From: Candidatus Obscuribacterales bacterium
GTDB taxonomy: Bacteria > Cyanobacteriota > Vampirovibrionia > Obscuribacterales > Obscuribacteraceae
Assembly (NCBI GenBank): GCA_020634035.1
Contig: JACKCM010000005.1
Span: forward strand, 1-64,000
Direction of reading: 5' to 3'
Length of the DNA: 64,000 bases
This document shows, piece after piece, positions 27,055-36,937 of this stretch; position 1 is the first letter of the stretch, and each line of letters starts with the position of its first letter. The notes beneath the pieces are model-generated. The model ran no database searches, was not told the DNA's origin, and worked only from the letters and a program-made list of their open reading frames with translations. A program made the position numbers and the translations under genes.

Positions 27055-30000
27055 TCAGCTGGATGAACCGGTGTTCGGGTTGGACTGTTCTTCCAGGGTC
27101 GCTTTCAGTTCAGGAGATATGCCCTCCACCGGTGATACCGGCTCGATATGATTTTCTACACTCTGGCTCAGTCTGATTCCGTTAACCCAGATAGGTCCTG
27201 CGTTTCTCGCTGCCGATTGGCTGGCGCTCTGGTCTATGCTCGACCAGCTTGGCGTTCTCTGATCATCGTCTGAGACTGTCGGTCTAATGTTCTGTTGATC
27301 GAGAATTTGCTCAGAAAGAGACCTTTCTCTGGCATCGGTCGGTTGTCCGCCGGTGTTTCTGCCTCTTTGATTGTAGGCGCGGGCTGCAGCGATTCCCCGG
27401 GCTTCATCCATAGATTTATACTTTCGATAGCGCTCTTCGTCTTTCATCGCTGCTTCTATCTTGAGCTTTTTGAGCTCTTCCTGTTTCTTCTTCTCCCTTT
27501 CTCTATCTATCTTCTCGCGGCGCAGTCTCTCTTCGACCCGTCTGTCTTCCAGTTCTTGCTCGACGCGCTCCAGTCTTTCGCGTTCTTTCTCTTCTGCAAT
27601 AAGGCGCTCTTCTTCTAAGCGCTCTTTCTCTTTTTGTTTTTTAAGCTCCTCTTCTTCTTTTTGTTGAAGAATGCGACGTTTTCTGTCGGACTCGTCATAG
27701 AGCCTGAGGGCAAAAGTGATGGAGTTGAGCGGCCAGGGATCGGGACCCCAGGGGAAGGGATAGTCCCAGTCGTTGAAGCGACCCCCGCCTCCGGGCCAGT
27801 CGTTGCCGATGGAACCTGTCGGTGAGTCCTGACATTCGGGTAGGTCGATATCGGGGTTATAGCGCCGTCTGCCGCCGGTGATAGTCCAGGATTGAAGATC
27901 AGATACGGTGCCGTTAATGCGGCGTCCACCGTCTCCGTGCTGCAAACTGGCGCAGACAAGCCATTCTTCTCCGTGTTTTTCTAATGCTGCCAGATACATA
28001 TGTCCTGGATATATACAGATATAGCCGCCTTTCTCCAGCATCTCCTGGCGCATCTTGGGGGTGACCATATCGCGCTCCGAAGTCACTGTCCAGGTGTCTC
28101 CGGTGATTTTTTTCATGGCGTGATTGCAGGCGCTGGCGGTGCCGCCGCTGGCACCACGGTCGGTGCGACGACCATCTGCCGACAGATAAGCCGCCACAGA
28201 GGTGAGAATTTCTGAGACCGGGCTGCGATGACCGCCGCCACAGTTTTCGATGGTCCATCTGCCACCCTGGCTGGTTATTGATAGCAAGCCTTTGGGCGGT
28301 GTCCAGGTCTGACCTTCGAGGTCGGTATATTGACCGGTGTTGGAGAGCTGAGCCAGCATATCGGTCATCTTATCGGGATATTGAATGATACCGGCAAAGA
28401 CACCGGAGATCATCCAGCAACAGCCCCAGTTGCCCTGGTCATTGGCTTTTACCGGGCAGGCCATAGAGAACGCCATCGCTTCCACCAGCTTGGCTCTGAC
28501 ATTGAGATCATAAGTGGCATTGGGCGCACTGCCGTCCAGCATCTTCGTCAGATTCTCGTAGGATTTGGTTATTTTCTCGTCCCATTCTTGCTGGCAGGCA
28601 TCAGGACTTTGACCGGCCGCAACCTGAGCTTCGATTCGGTTTTTACCCCGCAATTCGAAACGGTCTAGAATAATTTGAAAACGTTTTTTCTGAGGCTCAT
28701 CTAAATGACCCTCCATCAATTCGGTCAGCCTCTCTCTCGACTCTACAACTCTTTCTGAAAAGCCGTATTTATTTACCTCTAGTATGGGACGATTGAGCTC
28801 TTCTTCGGTAAAGTCAATCTTGTCTAGAGGATGCTCCATCTCTTTGAGATCGTCTGCTTTGAATAAATCCTCTGTTTTCAAATTGGACAGAGCACTGGAA
28901 GAACGGCACACATATTCACCACCATCGGTGACGCTGATGTCGCCCTGCCATTCTTTCATCTCTTCCACATTGCCGCTATCGTCGGTGATAGTCAAAGACC
29001 AGGTGTCGCCACCATCCTGTCTTGCATAGTGCAGAATTTTGCCCTGGTCGCCGTTCTCTCTTCCATAGACGACATGACCATTGTCATTGTACTTAAGAGC
29101 TTCTATATATTGACCGGCACCGGTCTCTACCGAAGTGAAACGTCCTTCTTCGTCGACACGGAAGCGAGAGTTCTCGGTGCTTACCGATAGCGACTTTCCG
29201 GTTACTGTGGTGACATGCTCTTCACCTTGATTGTCGATGAAGCCGACATTGCCGTTGGCGTAAATCCGAAACTCGCGTCTTTCTTGCGGGGGCTTTTGAT
29301 CTGATAGCCAGCGATTGCCGACTTTTCTCCAGGTCGTTTTGTTGCCGTAGCGATCGGTTTCGGTGATTCCGACCAGATCTCCGTCGATGTAACGACCTTC
29401 GAAGGCGCTGCCGTCTACCCGCGTGATCTTATTTATATTGTCTTGCTCATCGAAAACAAGCCGGGCACCTGAAGCGGTGGCTTTCTCCATCAAGATGGTC
29501 CCGTCCGGCTTTTCGTGACGCCATTTGCCTTTGCCGTCCAGTTCGAAAGAGATTTCGCCGTTGTCGGCAAGCCGAACTCTTCCTGGTAGAGCAGCCTTCA
29601 TGCCATTGATCTCGGCATGCCAGCGACTCCGTTCGTGAACGAGGCTGGTCTGGGAAAACTTGCCGTTTCTCGTCGGGGTCAGGGTCTCGATACTTTTGAG
29701 CTGACTTCCGTCATGGCTGAAATTGCGGATTCTTCCATCCGGATAGCTTATCGATGCAATATTACCCGAGGTGGCGTCCCGCTCTATCGAGATGTTTAGA
29801 ATGGCATCGCCGCTGGCGGCAATTACCTTGCCCGATTCATCTCGGATTTGCAGAGATGTGTCTTCGACAATCTCAACCGAGGGAGCGTCGACATCCGGCG
29901 CGTCCTTGGTCTCTTTTGCCGGGCGAAAGTCGAGGTCGTTTTTGCTGTCTCTAGTATCTCTAGATTCTTTAGTTTCTTGTGACTCTTGTGACTCTTGAGT

Positions 30001-30150
30001 GTCTTGAGTGTCTTGAGTATCTTTTGAAGCTTCAGAGTCCTTCTCGATAGACCGTGAATCAAGCTCTTCAACACGAAGCGGGCGCTTGGCCAGGGCCGCG
30101 GCATCGAGAAGCTCATCAGGCATAGGGGAGGAAGGACGCGTGGACGCCAT
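27055..30150 (-). CDS. large RHS-like / papain-like / coiled-coil protein
   Basis: The 1031-residue protein has no signal peptide. The layout is: a Thr/Gln/Ser/Asp/Glu low-complexity tract (residues ~40-70); an RHS/YD-like beta region (~110-400) with SYPDGRIRNFSHDG, DRYGNKTTWRKVGNRW and related repeats; a helical region; then a papain-like cysteine-peptidase signature, NDQGNWGCCWMISGVF, with the presumed nucleophile C578 and a candidate catalytic His H717 in GHMYLAAL. A Pro/Gly/Trp-rich stretch follows. From about residue 830 a highly charged coiled coil (Glu/Lys/Arg) runs for roughly 100 residues before a polar tail. Such combinations resemble large secreted or intercellular toxins, but no toxin domain was recognised. 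AAGAGGT lies 11 bases before ATG. Confidence 0.75.
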   Translation of the reverse strand: MASTRPSSPMPDELLDAAALAKRPLRVEELDSRSIEKDSEASKDTQDTQDTQESQESQETKESRDTRDSKNDLDFRPAKETKDAPDVDAPSVEIVEDTSLQIRDESGKVIAASGDAILNISIERDATSGNIASISYPDGRIRNFSHDGSQLKSIETLTPTRNGKFSQTSLVHERSRWHAEINGMKAALPGRVRLADNGEISFELDGKGKWRHEKPDGTILMEKATASGARLVFDEQDNINKITRVDGSAFEGRYIDGDLVGITETDRYGNKTTWRKVGNRWLSDQKPPQERREFRIYANGNVGFIDNQGEEHVTTVTGKSLSVSTENSRFRVDEEGRFTSVETGAGQYIEALKYNDNGHVVYGRENGDQGKILHYARQDGGDTWSLTITDDSGNVEEMKEWQGDISVTDGGEYVCRSSSALSNLKTEDLFKADDLKEMEHPLDKIDFTEEELNRPILEVNKYGFSERVVESRERLTELMEGHLDEPQKKRFQIILDRFELRGKNRIEAQVAAGQSPDACQQEWDEKITKSYENLTKMLDGSAPNATYDLNVRAKLVEAMAFSMACPVKANDQGNWGCCWMISGVFAGIIQYPDKMTDMLAQLSNTGQYTDLEGQTWTPPKGLLSITSQGGRWTIENCGGGHRSPVSEILTSVAAYLSADGRRTDRGASGGTASACNHAMKKITGDTWTVTSERDMVTPKMRQEMLEKGGYICIYPGHMYLAALEKHGEEWLVCASLQHGDGGRRINGTVSDLQSWTITGGRRRYNPDIDLPECQDSPTGSIGNDWPGGGGRFNDWDYPFPWGPDPWPLNSITFALRLYDESDRKRRILQQKEEEELKKQKEKERLEEERLIAEEKERERLERVEQELEDRRVEERLRREKIDREREKKKQEELKKLKIEAAMKDEERYRKYKSMDEARGIAAARAYNQRGRNTGGQPTDARERSLSEQILDQQNIRPTVSDDDQRTPSWSSIDQSASQSAARNAGPIWVNGIRLSQSVENHIEPVSPVEGISPELKATLEEQSNPNTGSSS

Positions 30151-30615
30151 GAGGCAGGACCTCTTGATTCAGAAAAGGAGCGGCTTGGGCTCGACTGTAG
30201 GGGAGAACTGGCAGGATAGACACAGCCAACTAGCGGTCACCGGGGCGACTGCTTAGTAAAACTCGAAATCGACTGTAGGGGGGATGTTTAGAATTTATTC
30301 TTCATCTGTGACCAAAGTGTAGCCTCCCGGGCTGCATAGAGCTCTCTTCGGGAGACCGTCCGGATGCTGTAAAGGCATGTACAGTAAGCGTTGGCGTCGT
30401 TTTGCCGGGATTGTTTTGATATTGTGCCCGCCTGTCCGGGTGGTGGAAACACGTAGCTTTCGGAACGATTTAATCTTTACCCGGCCTTAACTGATGTCAG
30501 GATAGGATGGGTATATCAAGAAATCAAAGACTAAAGAACAGAAAAAGAAAGAATGACAGAAATTTTTATTATAGAAAAGCATTATGCTCAGGAGGCTGCC
30601 TAGGCCGCTTCTAAT
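30151..30615. promoter_or_regulatory. 465-bp divergent intergenic region with 13-bp direct repeats
   Basis: TCGACTGTAGGGG occurs at 30191-30203 and again at 30269-30281, 78 bases apart. A 16-codon frame (ATG 30553, ending TAG 30601-30603) starts behind a purine-rich site and lies in the same frame as the DUF3592 gene. An AGGAGG at 30590-30595 is 20 bases from ATG 30616. These are candidate regulatory elements for two long divergent genes; a leader peptide is possible but unproven. Confidence 0.4.
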
Positions 30616-31509
30616 ATGGACCTCGGCGGTGGCTCCTTAGAGCGACCGCAATCTGCTGAACGCAACTATCACCTGCTCAAGCGGGGACGGCGCAAATACA
30701 GGCATCGAGGCGGTGCCTTCGGAATGTTCTCCTCCACATTGGGAGGTTGGTTCGGGCGCCTGTTCATCCTGCCCCATATGATTGTCGGATTGTGTTTGAT
30801 TATCTATCCGTTTTTGCTCGGTGCCAGATCCTTTTATGGCGTCGAGGTACCGGCCACGGTGGCGGACCGAATTAAGTATCGCGACTCTGAAGGGGCGCGG
30901 TGCTATAAGGTAGAGGTCGAATACGACTATGCCGGTACGCAATACTCTGAAGACATCGGTCTGAATCGCGAACAGTATTCTCAGTACCGAAAGGGCGATG
31001 AGGTTTTCGTTCGCTTTCTACCTGTAGCCAGGGAGGCCACCCAGGAGATGCGTAGACAGGGCAATGCTTATGAAGGCATTCCCTTATCTACTGTGGCGTT
31101 CTATCTGTTTTTCGCCACATTCTGGAACGGCATTGTAAGTGTGTTTTTTGTGGTCATGTACGTCGGACCATTCTTGCAATGGTGGCTGCTTCGCTTCGGC
31201 TCGGTGGCAACCGGTACGGTTGTGGAAAAGAATGTCGACAGTAGCGGTGAAGACACCACCTATAAGGTGACCTATTCTTTCACTCCTGGAAAGAAGACCT
31301 CTTCTGCTTCTGTCTCCAGCTATCTGACCGATAGCAGTTCAGTGCAGTTCCCTTCCAGTTCCAGGCACGCGAACACCAGCACCAATGCGGTTTCGCAAAT
31401 GCTCTACAACAGATTCAACCAGGGTGACCAGGTAACAGTGCTCTATCTGCCGGCTTTTCCAAAGGTGAATATGACCATCGAGCTGAGCGAGTATGAGGTT
31501 TCTGAGTAG
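30616..31509 (+). CDS. DUF3592-type membrane protein
   Basis: The 297-residue protein has two membrane segments (about 50-70, LFILPHMIVGLCLIIYPFLLG; and 158-190) and two copies of a DUF3592-like beta domain: VPATVADRIKYRDSEGARCYK with RKGDEVFVRFLP, and ATGTVVEKNVDSSGEDTTYK with NQGDQVTVLYLP. Proteins of this type sit in the inner membrane with the domain outside, and their role is unknown. The ribosome site at 30590 is far from the ATG, so the start is provisional. It lies divergent to the RHS-like gene and converges on the TonB-C-like gene 31516-33465. Confidence 0.75.
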   Translation: MDLGGGSLERPQSAERNYHLLKRGRRKYRHRGGAFGMFSSTLGGWFGRLFILPHMIVGLCLIIYPFLLGARSFYGVEVPATVADRIKYRDSEGARCYKVEVEYDYAGTQYSEDIGLNREQYSQYRKGDEVFVRFLPVAREATQEMRRQGNAYEGIPLSTVAFYLFFATFWNGIVSVFFVVMYVGPFLQWWLLRFGSVATGTVVEKNVDSSGEDTTYKVTYSFTPGKKTSSASVSSYLTDSSSVQFPSSSRHANTSTNAVSQMLYNRFNQGDQVTVLYLPAFPKVNMTIELSEYEVSE

Positions 31510-31515
31510 CTTTCT

Positions 31516-33465
31516 TTAAATAGCGACGAAGTATCCCAGCGATACTAGCAATTGCAGTGGTAGTATTCGATAGTCGTCAGGAACTTCGACGAAGGTGAGA
31601 ACACCATCTTTTATCTCAAAACTACCCTTGAGGCGAGCTTTCTCTAATGCCTCATTTTCGTAATCATAGCCAAAAATTCCTTGCCATCGTCTGCCAAGGT
31701 TCTTTAGAAGAGCATCGTTGTTAGAGATTATATAGAGATAGCAAGTTTTACCGTCGGAGCTAAACGTCAGACCAGTTTCCAGATTTTTTTTCAAAAGTGA
31801 TTCTTCATCTTGGTCCGGATAGAAAGTTGCAGTAACAAGCTCGTACATACCATGGACATCGAAGGGGACATAACTTTTGTCATAGTGGCGCAGGGCCCAG
31901 AAAGGCATATTTTTATCAACATAGTTCCACTCGGGAAGACTGTCGTCGAAGGCTGGCGAAGAATTCTCATCTTTCATGCGTCGCAGAGTTTCTTGCAGGT
32001 AGCAGCTGTTATTAGCAACTAACAGGACTCCATCTTGTGGCATACAGACATAGACACATTTGTCATCCCTGGTGCTACCCAGGAACGTGCCCAAGGTAAA
32101 TGGCAGTTTTTCGAAACACAAAATATCGACGTTTTCGATCCTTTCTCTGTAGATACAGTCCTTCTCAATATTTTTCATTACTTGACCAGTGACTGCCCTA
32201 TTGGCTTTATCCAGCATAAGGACGCTGATTCCATCTCCTGAGCCAACACCGATGCCACCACCAAAATAAAACGTTCTTGCCGAATGAAGTGCGAAGGCAA
32301 CCTTTGTATTAATAAGCAACTTGTTTGCTTCCATATAGGCTTGGTTTTCTCTCTCTACGTCTCCGTCCGGTTCGATAACCATCGGCGCAAAAAGTGTAGT
32401 CAACAGTAGCGCATCATTTCTTTCTTCGAGTTTTATGGGTGATGTAGATACTTGCCCCACCATAAGAAGCTCAGAATCTGTAGGAAGCCATTTTAGAACC
32501 GGCTTCCACCCCTGGTAGCTACTCTTCGGCAGATTGGACGCCGGAATTTGAATGTTCTTTTGATTTGCGGTAGGCATCGAAGGTTTGTAGGTCATTCTAT
32601 CCAGCATGCTTTTAGCAAACGCTCCTTTCTCGGCGAGAGCCAATTGATAGTGCGTTCTTGCATCCAGGTATTTCCTGGAAAGAATAGCTGCGGACGCCAG
32701 TCCAAGTGGATTGGCTTTTGCTTGTTCCAGTATCTGCAAAGCGAATACTCGGCACCAGGCTTCTTCAAGCTCATAGAGAATTACAGGGGACTTTTCGATC
32801 TGCCATGCTACTGTCATTCCTGCTGCGGCTGCTCGCTTTTCTCTAATAGCCACCGGAGAAGGATTGCGCATCAATACCAAATTTGGTTTCCTCGAGCGCG
32901 CTGTGCATACCCAGTCATGGGCGTTATCGAAAGACAATCCGAAACCTGCGCCGAGTCGTTTGATCTCATTTTTGATTGCAATGCAGTCTTGATTTTTTGA
33001 TAAAAGAGCGCAAAGTTCAGATAGCCTTTCGTCCTCATTCCGCATAAACATCGCGGTTCCATATTTCATCGGCTTGAGGGCTGAGAGCTCTTTCATTCCC
33101 AGGTCTTTTGCCGATGGAGTCTGATCTTGTTCAGCATCTACACAGGGTTCTATCGCTAACTTTTGATCACTATTCTTTGCCGTGTACAGATAGACATTGG
33201 AATAATTCGAATTGCTCGATTGTAGTTTGTAAGGTTGAGAGTAAAGTAGAGCGTGCAGCGCGTCCTTAATCGCGTATGGATTGTCATAGCCGCTGAGAAG
33301 TTTTAAGTCATATGGCTCTCCTGCCTTTGTCAGGCGAAAACTTATCTTTATTTCTTGCTTCATTGATGAATCTGACTCCTTGCCAGATGATGCCAGGCAT
33401 GCGGAGGGTAGAAAAGCCACCATTGCCAGAGCCACCAGAAAAAGTATGGTTACTGAATTTTTCAT
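31516..33465 (-). CDS. secreted TonB-C-like protein, paralogue of 2592-4607
   Basis: The 649-residue protein has a signal peptide (TILFLVALAMVAFLPSACLA). Its N-terminal domain is like a TonB C-terminal domain (KISFRLTKAGEPYDLKLLSG, then a helix). It matches the 2592-4607 product along its length, with YVPFDVHGMYE near the end as the best conserved block. Four bases separate its start from the stop of the WG-repeat gene upstream on the same strand, so the two form an operon. No enzymatic motif was seen. The family may act as a scaffold or sensor together with the WG-repeat protein; this is inference. Confidence 0.8.
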   Translation of the reverse strand: MKNSVTILFLVALAMVAFLPSACLASSGKESDSSMKQEIKISFRLTKAGEPYDLKLLSGYDNPYAIKDALHALLYSQPYKLQSSNSNYSNVYLYTAKNSDQKLAIEPCVDAEQDQTPSAKDLGMKELSALKPMKYGTAMFMRNEDERLSELCALLSKNQDCIAIKNEIKRLGAGFGLSFDNAHDWVCTARSRKPNLVLMRNPSPVAIREKRAAAAGMTVAWQIEKSPVILYELEEAWCRVFALQILEQAKANPLGLASAAILSRKYLDARTHYQLALAEKGAFAKSMLDRMTYKPSMPTANQKNIQIPASNLPKSSYQGWKPVLKWLPTDSELLMVGQVSTSPIKLEERNDALLLTTLFAPMVIEPDGDVERENQAYMEANKLLINTKVAFALHSARTFYFGGGIGVGSGDGISVLMLDKANRAVTGQVMKNIEKDCIYRERIENVDILCFEKLPFTLGTFLGSTRDDKCVYVCMPQDGVLLVANNSCYLQETLRRMKDENSSPAFDDSLPEWNYVDKNMPFWALRHYDKSYVPFDVHGMYELVTATFYPDQDEESLLKKNLETGLTFSSDGKTCYLYIISNNDALLKNLGRRWQGIFGYDYENEALEKARLKGSFEIKDGVLTFVEVPDDYRILPLQLLVSLGYFVAI

Positions 33466-33469
33466 AGGC

Positions 33470-35296
33470 CTATTTCTCCGGGGTATTTTCCGCTACGGCA
33501 ACTCTGGCAATGCCTTCTGCAAATGGCTCTGCTTCAAGATATTGCGGTTTGATTACCATGGTTCCATTCTGGTCAATATAACCCCAGTGTTTTCCGTCAG
33601 TAGAGACCGCCGCAAGACCATTCGAGAAGTCTTTCGCCTTTGCAAATTTTGCCTTGATGACTAAATTTCCCTGCTTATTCACAAAGCCAAAAGCCTTGTC
33701 TTTCCACACTTTGCCTCTTCCATCAGAAAATGGATAGGTCCATCCATAGACAGCGTCGATGACATTTTTTCCGGTCTTGTCTCGGTAGCCAAATTTGTTG
33801 TTCACCATATCTACCACCAGACCATCATGAAAGTCCCAGGGGCTTCTCTCGTCGGTTCTTGGGGCATGTTCGTGCCTGGGTGTGGTGCTGTAGGCGCTCA
33901 GTATTCCCTTGCTTCTTAACTCTGCAAGAGGCTTGTCTGCAGGAATAATTTGAGTTCTTTCAAAAACGACTTTTCCCTGGTGGTCGATATACTTGTCTAT
34001 GAGAGCATGGTTTTTGTGGTCGAAGACAACCACGTTAGCGAGACCCTCAGAAAACGGCCTGGCATGGTCATAAATTGGCGGTATCGAAAAAATTCCGCTC
34101 TTGTCAATGAAGCCTATTTTTCCACCGATTGAGACCGGAGCAAGCCCTTCTGAAAAGGAGAACACATCATCATAGATAGGCTCTATTTGCCAGTTTCCAT
34201 CATGAGAGATAAATCCCCAGGTTGAGGCTCGATCTACGTAAGCTTGGCAGATCTCCGCTGCTGCCAGTCCATCTTTGAATTCCTCTGTTTTGCTGAATCT
34301 GCCTGGTATAGCAACTTTTCCGCTGGTATCATAGAATCCATAACGGCTCCCTCTTATTCCTGGCCAGAAGCTGTAAACTGCTACAAGTCCTTCGGAAACT
34401 CGTTCGGTCGTCATCGCACGGACAGAGAATTTTAGTTCGCCTTTTTTATCCCAGAATTGAATTTCTGAGCTACCCATTTCGGAGCGGACTGATACTTTCA
34501 AGAGTCCATCGGAGAATCGCTGGTCGATTGACACGCCTGGACCGGTTTCAAAAGGTAGTTTCCCTTTATTATCAATCAAGAAGTATTTCTTCTTGACCAT
34601 AAATTGAGCTATGTGCTTTTTTTGTTGTTCGTCCAGCTGATAGCTAGATGGCTCATCTGTCTCGTTTTTGACAGAAGCTGCTTTGATTGCTGCAGCCTTT
34701 CTATCTTCTAGATATTTTTGGTTGCTAATCACATCTTCTAGCTTTGAAAGTGCGGGTTTGTATGTGGGGTTGAACGACAGGACTTTGTGCATCAACTCAT
34801 TTTGACTTTTGAGGCTGCTTTCACCCAGGGTATAGCCCTCTTCAGCCAATATCATGTAAGGCCACTCGAACTCTGAACTCTCTGTGATAAGCTCTCGACA
34901 AATTTGATACCTTTGTTCGTTTTCATGTGCCATTGCCGCAGCTTTTCTGCACCGCTCTAGAAGTTCTTGAGATACAGAGTTTTTAGGCAACAGTTCTTTT
35001 TGCAGGCTGATACTTAGCTTTTCGCTGATGTCTCTGGGCGTTGAATTCTTTAATTTCTCCAGACAGATCTTTGCCTTCTCTAGGTCGAAGTTTCTGAGAT
35101 AGAGCCTGGTCAATCCGTAATATTGATAAAGGTGCAGACCATCCCTGATTATCTCAGGAAGATTCGAAATCTTCTTTGCATGATACTGGGTGCTCTCAGA
35201 GGTTTTTGCCATGGAACTATTCTCTGCCAGAGTGGTTATGAGCGAGTAGAGCGCCAACACCATAATGAGGCGCGCATTGAATCTATGATTTTGCAT
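33470..35296 (-). CDS. secreted WG-repeat protein with TPR-like N-terminus
   Basis: The 608-residue protein has a signal peptide (the RLIMVLALYSLITTLA region). After it comes a helical stretch of ~200 residues (TPR-like), then at least seven WG repeats of about 40 residues, recognisable by the pattern FID..G...I.P.YD....FSEGLA. Examples are TWGFISHDGNWQIEPIYDD, IGFIDKSGIFSIPPIYDH and WGYIDQNGTMVIKPQYLE. WG repeats form a beta-propeller-like or beta-sheet surface used for binding. The next gene starts four bases after it. Binding partner unknown. Confidence 0.85.
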   Translation of the reverse strand: MQNHRFNARLIMVLALYSLITTLAENSSMAKTSESTQYHAKKISNLPEIIRDGLHLYQYYGLTRLYLRNFDLEKAKICLEKLKNSTPRDISEKLSISLQKELLPKNSVSQELLERCRKAAAMAHENEQRYQICRELITESSEFEWPYMILAEEGYTLGESSLKSQNELMHKVLSFNPTYKPALSKLEDVISNQKYLEDRKAAAIKAASVKNETDEPSSYQLDEQQKKHIAQFMVKKKYFLIDNKGKLPFETGPGVSIDQRFSDGLLKVSVRSEMGSSEIQFWDKKGELKFSVRAMTTERVSEGLVAVYSFWPGIRGSRYGFYDTSGKVAIPGRFSKTEEFKDGLAAAEICQAYVDRASTWGFISHDGNWQIEPIYDDVFSFSEGLAPVSIGGKIGFIDKSGIFSIPPIYDHARPFSEGLANVVVFDHKNHALIDKYIDHQGKVVFERTQIIPADKPLAELRSKGILSAYSTTPRHEHAPRTDERSPWDFHDGLVVDMVNNKFGYRDKTGKNVIDAVYGWTYPFSDGRGKVWKDKAFGFVNKQGNLVIKAKFAKAKDFSNGLAAVSTDGKHWGYIDQNGTMVIKPQYLEAEPFAEGIARVAVAENTPEK

Positions 35297-35401
35297 CTGG
35301 TTTCTTCGCCAGGGAACGAGCTACAATCGTAGCTGTCTCATAAGATTAGGCTGTCAGCGCTCCAACACTTATTGAAGTGTTGCCTGTTTGGCTAAGTGAA
35401 A

Positions 35402-36937
35402 CTAGCCGGCGATGCCCATGGACTTTTCTTCAGATGCGTCCACTTCGTTCTCGACAGCGGCGAACTGAGCGGCGACAGCACTGCTGTAAGCTTTGGTGCT
35501 TTCAGGAGTCAGCTTGCCATTCATGCTCTGCATCATGCTGATGCCTTCTTGCGTCCGACCGGTCTGCATCATCAGTCCGGCAAGCATGCTTGTGGACATA
35601 GCCTTTTTAGTCTCGGCAACCGGGCTGGTATCCTTCTCTGCTAATACAATCAGCTTGCGGCAGACTTCTTCGCCTTTGCCGAAGTCTTTACCCATCATGC
35701 AGGCAGAGGCAAGGGAGCGCAGCGTGTTTTCGATCATGCCGTCGCTGGCGTTTTGTTTGGTCTCTATCTCTAGCGCTCTGTTTAGAAGGCGCTTTGCTTC
35801 GTCGACGTTTTTATTGGCCAGTTCGTAGTTGGCCAGGCGGGTCAACACCCGCGCCATGCCGAGGGTCTCGGTCGCTTTCATTTTTTCTCTAAGCAAGGCA
35901 CTTTTTTTATAGAGCGCTTCGCGCTTCTCTTTTTCGTCTTTTAAAGAATAAGTATCGCCCATCTTGAAATAGACATAGGCGAGCTTCTTCTGGCTGCCTT
36001 CCTTTTCTGCCATGGCGAGCGCCTTCTGCCACTTAGCCAGGGCAGAGTCGAAGTCTTTGTCGAGCATGTTCTGCTTCGCTTCGCCGACAATCTTGGCGAA
36101 TTCTTTGCCAGAGAGTTTGGTCTGGATTTTTGGTGTGGTATCGGCAGCGGTGTTCGGACTTCCAGCAGCTTCAGCCAGGCTGATTTTGTCCTTTAGACTT
36201 TTCGCTTCGTCGGTTTTTTCAAGGGCTTCTAATACCGGCAAGTATTCTTTGCTTATTAGTATTACTAGCGGTGCGTTCTCTTTCATCGCGGCCTGCAGAA
36301 GATCCAGCGATTTTTTGTAGGACTGATCTGCCAGACCTTTGCTGCCTTCCAGATTCTGGATGCGGGCGGTGGCGATGGCACAATAGGCGCCGGTTATTGG
36401 ATGCTTGGCGGAACCCCCGGCTTTGCCCAGGGTCGCGTTGGCTTGTTCAATGTAGTTCCATGCCTGGGCGTTGTTTCCTTTTTTAGTATAAAAGGAAGAC
36501 ATGCCTGCAAGCTGCAGGGCGCATTCTGAGCTGTCTGCACCGAAAGTCTTTTTGGCAAGCTCAAGAGCCTTCTGTCTTAGGGCGAGAGCTTCGTCGAAAC
36601 GACGCTGCTTTTCGAGGCTGGCGCTGAGCCATACCAGGCTTTCTAGCTGGTTGTTGGTATTCTTTGCCGCTTCGGCCTGGGCGAGCGCTTTTTTGAATTT
36701 GGCTTCAGCCTGGGAAAAACTTTCTTTGATCATGTCCCGGGTGCCGTCATCGAGCAGTTTAGTATGATCGGCTGCGCCGGCAGCCGGTTTTTTGGTTGAT
36801 TTAGCGGCTGTTTTCGCCGGGGCTTTTTTCTTGGCGGCTGGAGCTGCCAGGGCTGACGGAGCGGCAGCGGAGACCATGAGGCAGCAGGATAGGCTGAGGA
36901 CGATATTGGTTCGGCATGCTCTCACAGAAAAAATCAT
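35402..36937 (-). CDS. secreted TPR protein
   Basis: The 511-residue protein has a signal peptide (NIVLSLSCCLMVSAAAPSALA), then an Ala/Lys/Pro-rich linker of about 30 residues and ten or more TPR-like repeats. Examples are KKALAQAEAAKNTNNQLES, FDEALALRQKALELAKKTFG and FDSALAKWQKALAMAEKEG. AAGGA with seven bases before the ATG marks the start. It probably acts as a periplasmic scaffold. It is separated from the WG-repeat gene (same strand) by 105 bases. Confidence 0.8.
   Translation of the reverse strand: MIFSVRACRTNIVLSLSCCLMVSAAAPSALAAPAAKKKAPAKTAAKSTKKPAAGAADHTKLLDDGTRDMIKESFSQAEAKFKKALAQAEAAKNTNNQLESLVWLSASLEKQRRFDEALALRQKALELAKKTFGADSSECALQLAGMSSFYTKKGNNAQAWNYIEQANATLGKAGGSAKHPITGAYCAIATARIQNLEGSKGLADQSYKKSLDLLQAAMKENAPLVILISKEYLPVLEALEKTDEAKSLKDKISLAEAAGSPNTAADTTPKIQTKLSGKEFAKIVGEAKQNMLDKDFDSALAKWQKALAMAEKEGSQKKLAYVYFKMGDTYSLKDEKEKREALYKKSALLREKMKATETLGMARVLTRLANYELANKNVDEAKRLLNRALEIETKQNASDGMIENTLRSLASACMMGKDFGKGEEVCRKLIVLAEKDTSPVAETKKAMSTSMLAGLMMQTGRTQEGISMMQSMNGKLTPESTKAYSSAVAAQFAAVENEVDASEEKSMGIAG

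Noticed and set aside
30301..30500. Possible riboswitch in the DUF3592 upstream region
   Set aside because: No consensus of a known riboswitch class (checked by eye for c-di-GMP-I-like features).
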